Source of the DNA: Lacticaseibacillus mingshuiensis
GTDB taxonomy: Bacteria > Bacillota > Bacilli > Lactobacillales > Lactobacillaceae
Length of the DNA stretch: 64,000 bases
Assembly (NCBI RefSeq): GCF_016861785.1
Contig: NZ_BOLS01000006.1
Span: forward strand, 1-64,000
Direction: 5' to 3'
The notes under the pieces were generated by a model. The model saw nothing but the letters and a program-made list of their open reading frames with translations. It was not told the DNA's origin and ran no database searches. The position numbers and the translations under genes are program-made. Positions 63,362 to 64,000 of the stretch are shown one piece after another. Position 1 is the stretch's first letter. Every line of letters starts with the position of its first letter.

Positions 63362-63595
63362 CTATGCCTCCTTTCGTTCCTTTTTAGGAACGTTAACTTC
63401 AAAAAAATATGCCATTGGCGCTCCGAAATTGGAGTGAAGTTTGCGAGCTTCCGACAGGCGGAAATCAGGCCCGGTTCCATTAAGCTTTTTGCTTACGTAA
63501 TTTGGCGTGGTGCCCAAAAGCTCTGCAACTTCCGACTGGGAAATGTTTCGAGCAACAAGCCAACCTTTTAGATTCCCATAACCCGGATTGTTCAT
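63362..63595 (-). CDS. Cro-like repressor
   Basis: 77 residues. Helix-turn-helix GWLVARNISQSEVAELLGTTPNYVSKKL near residues 11-38, then FRLSEARKLHSNFGAPMAYFF. The Lys/Arg-rich tail is encoded over an operator copy. ATG follows AGGGAGG. It is the first gene right of the switch on the early strand. Confidence 0.85.
   Translation of the reverse strand: MNNPGYGNLKGWLVARNISQSEVAELLGTTPNYVSKKLNGTGPDFRLSEARKLHSNFGAPMAYFFEVNVPKKERKEA
63376..63391 (-). promoter_or_regulatory. Operator copy inside the end of cro
   Basis: GTTCC-N6-GGAAC, perfect, flanked by C and G so that 18 bases are symmetric. It lies in the last codons of cro and just ahead of the ORF6N gene. Confidence 0.7.
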
Positions 63596-63619
63596 ATGTT
63601 AGCCTCCCTTCTGCAATCC

Positions 63620-63635
63620 GTTCCTATAAAGGAAC
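63620..63635. promoter_or_regulatory. CI/Cro operator O1
   Basis: GTTCCTATAAAGGAAC, a perfect GTTCC-N6-GGAAC site at the transcription start of the early promoter. Confidence 0.8.
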
Positions 63636-63641
63636 AGGTAC

Positions 63642-63670
63642 ATCGTAAGCCCAATATGGTATTGTGTCAA
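63642..63670 (-). promoter_or_regulatory. Early (PR-like) promoter for cro and the early operon
   Basis: On the minus strand TTGACA (63670-63665), 17 bases, TACGAT (63647-63642). It sits between two operator copies. Confidence 0.85.
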
Positions 63671-63677
63671 CAAAAAA

Positions 63678-63693
63678 GTTCCTTTTCGGGAAC
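63678..63693. promoter_or_regulatory. CI/Cro operator O2
   Basis: GTTCC-TTTTCG-GGAAC, perfect arms. It overlaps the -35 element and spacer of the cI promoter (TTCCTT at 63679-63684) and ends 8 bases upstream of the -35 of the early promoter. Confidence 0.8.
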
Positions 63694-63707
63694 AAACGTG
63701 ATATAGT
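63679..63707 (+). promoter_or_regulatory. cI promoter candidate
   Basis: TTCCTT (63679-63684), 17 bases, TATAGT (63702-63707), 26 bases before the cI start codon. Confidence 0.6.
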
Positions 63708-63724
63708 GTTCCTAAAGGAGGAAT
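63708..63724. promoter_or_regulatory. Degenerate operator O3 over the cI ribosome binding site
   Basis: GTTCC followed after 7 bases by GGAAT, a weaker match to the operator. It covers the AAAGGAGG site of cI, so binding there could block cI expression. Confidence 0.4.
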
Positions 63725-63732
63725 ACTCAACC

Positions 63733-64000
63733 ATGACAGAAACCTTATTTGGCAAGAGATTGCATGACCTCAGACTACTGAAAAAAATGTCCCAACAACA
63801 ACTTGCTGACAGTCTCAATAAGTGGACGAAAGAACATGATCCGAGCAATCCTTCCACTATCAGTAAGAGCATGATATCACGCTGGGAAACCGGCAATACC
63901 GACCCTCAAATGTTCTATGTTAGGCTCGTAACCAAATACTTCGGAGTAAATCCAGAGGCGTTTATGAACGAAGCATGGTCTTTGGAAGACGATATCATTG
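63733..64000 (+). CDS. CI-like repressor, N-terminal part (runs off the window)
   Basis: The first 89 codons are present with no stop. A classic HTH_XRE domain: FGKRLHDLRLLKKMSQQQLAD, then an insertion (LNKWTKEHDPSNPS) before SKSMISRWETGNTDPQMF and LVTKYFGVNPEAFM. AAAGGAGG precedes the ATG. It should hold the lysogenic state by binding the GTTCC-N6-GGAAC sites. The C-terminal half, and any peptidase motif, is beyond the window. Confidence 0.88.
   Translation, partial: MTETLFGKRLHDLRLLKKMSQQQLADSLNKWTKEHDPSNPSTISKSMISRWETGNTDPQMFYVRLVTKYFGVNPEAFMNEAWSLEDDII

Noticed and set aside
60000-64000. The phage integrase and second attachment site
   Set aside because: No integrase motif and no repeat of the tRNA-Arg 3' end was found; they probably lie past the right edge.

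Overview
The window is a chromosomal segment of a lactic acid bacterium of the Lactobacillaceae, followed by most of a temperate siphophage genome. The evidence for the family is the cggR-gap-pgk-tpiA-eno glycolytic cluster, the secG-esterase-rnr-smpB cluster, AGGAGG-type ribosome binding sites with frequent TTG starts, and a Lactobacillus-type phage with an LLH holin and a GH25/LysM lysin. The host part (about 1-30200) looks clearly richer in G+C than the phage part, by eye. It resembles a high-GC relative of the Lacticaseibacillus group; the species cannot be named from this sequence alone.

Host part, left to right: a CPA1 Na+/H+ antiporter, murB, exoA and a DEDDh exonuclease, tsaE-pta, ung, a Cof-type HAD phosphatase with a YxjI/LURP-one protein, a GNAT acetyltransferase, a four-gene ABC importer of the ugpCAEB type (ATPase, two permeases, lipoprotein), an RNase J-like beta-CASP hydrolase, a MATE exporter, an unusual two-gene unit joining a J-domain-like protein to a HIRAN protein, smpB-rnr-est-secG, a ClC channel with a TrkA-C-like tail, and the glycolytic operon. 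The operon has a clear promoter and a two-site CggR-type operator ahead of cggR, and a strong terminator between gap and pgk.

A tRNA-Arg(CCG) gene at 30195-30266 marks the junction. From about 30270 to beyond the right edge lies a prophage, almost entirely on the minus strand. Read right to left (early to late) it has: the CI/Cro switch with repeated GTTCC-N6-GGAAC operators, two antirepressors, small early genes, a recombination module (Gp157, ERF broken by an amber codon, HNHc nuclease, SSB), a replisome organizer carrying iterons inside its gene, RusA, many small unknown genes, an ArpU-type late regulator whose 3' end is five tandem 11-bp repeats, a cluster of one complete and three aberrant tRNA-like sequences, a small cargo island with a CsbD gene on the opposite strand, a metallophosphoesterase, homing-type HNH genes, TerS/TerL, portal, ClpP-type protease, HK97 capsid, connectors, tail genes with a +1-frame chaperone extension, tape measure, Dit, Tal, XkdX, holin and lysin. 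The integrase and the second attachment site were not seen and should lie past base 64000.

The signals most worth following are the tRNA-like cluster (a tRNA-Ile with a UAU anticodon beside three molecules with altered or missing anticodon arms), the iterons at the end of arpU, the amber mutation in ERF, the +1-frame tail chaperone, the operator set of the CI/Cro switch including one copy inside the end of cro, and the J-domain/HIRAN pair.
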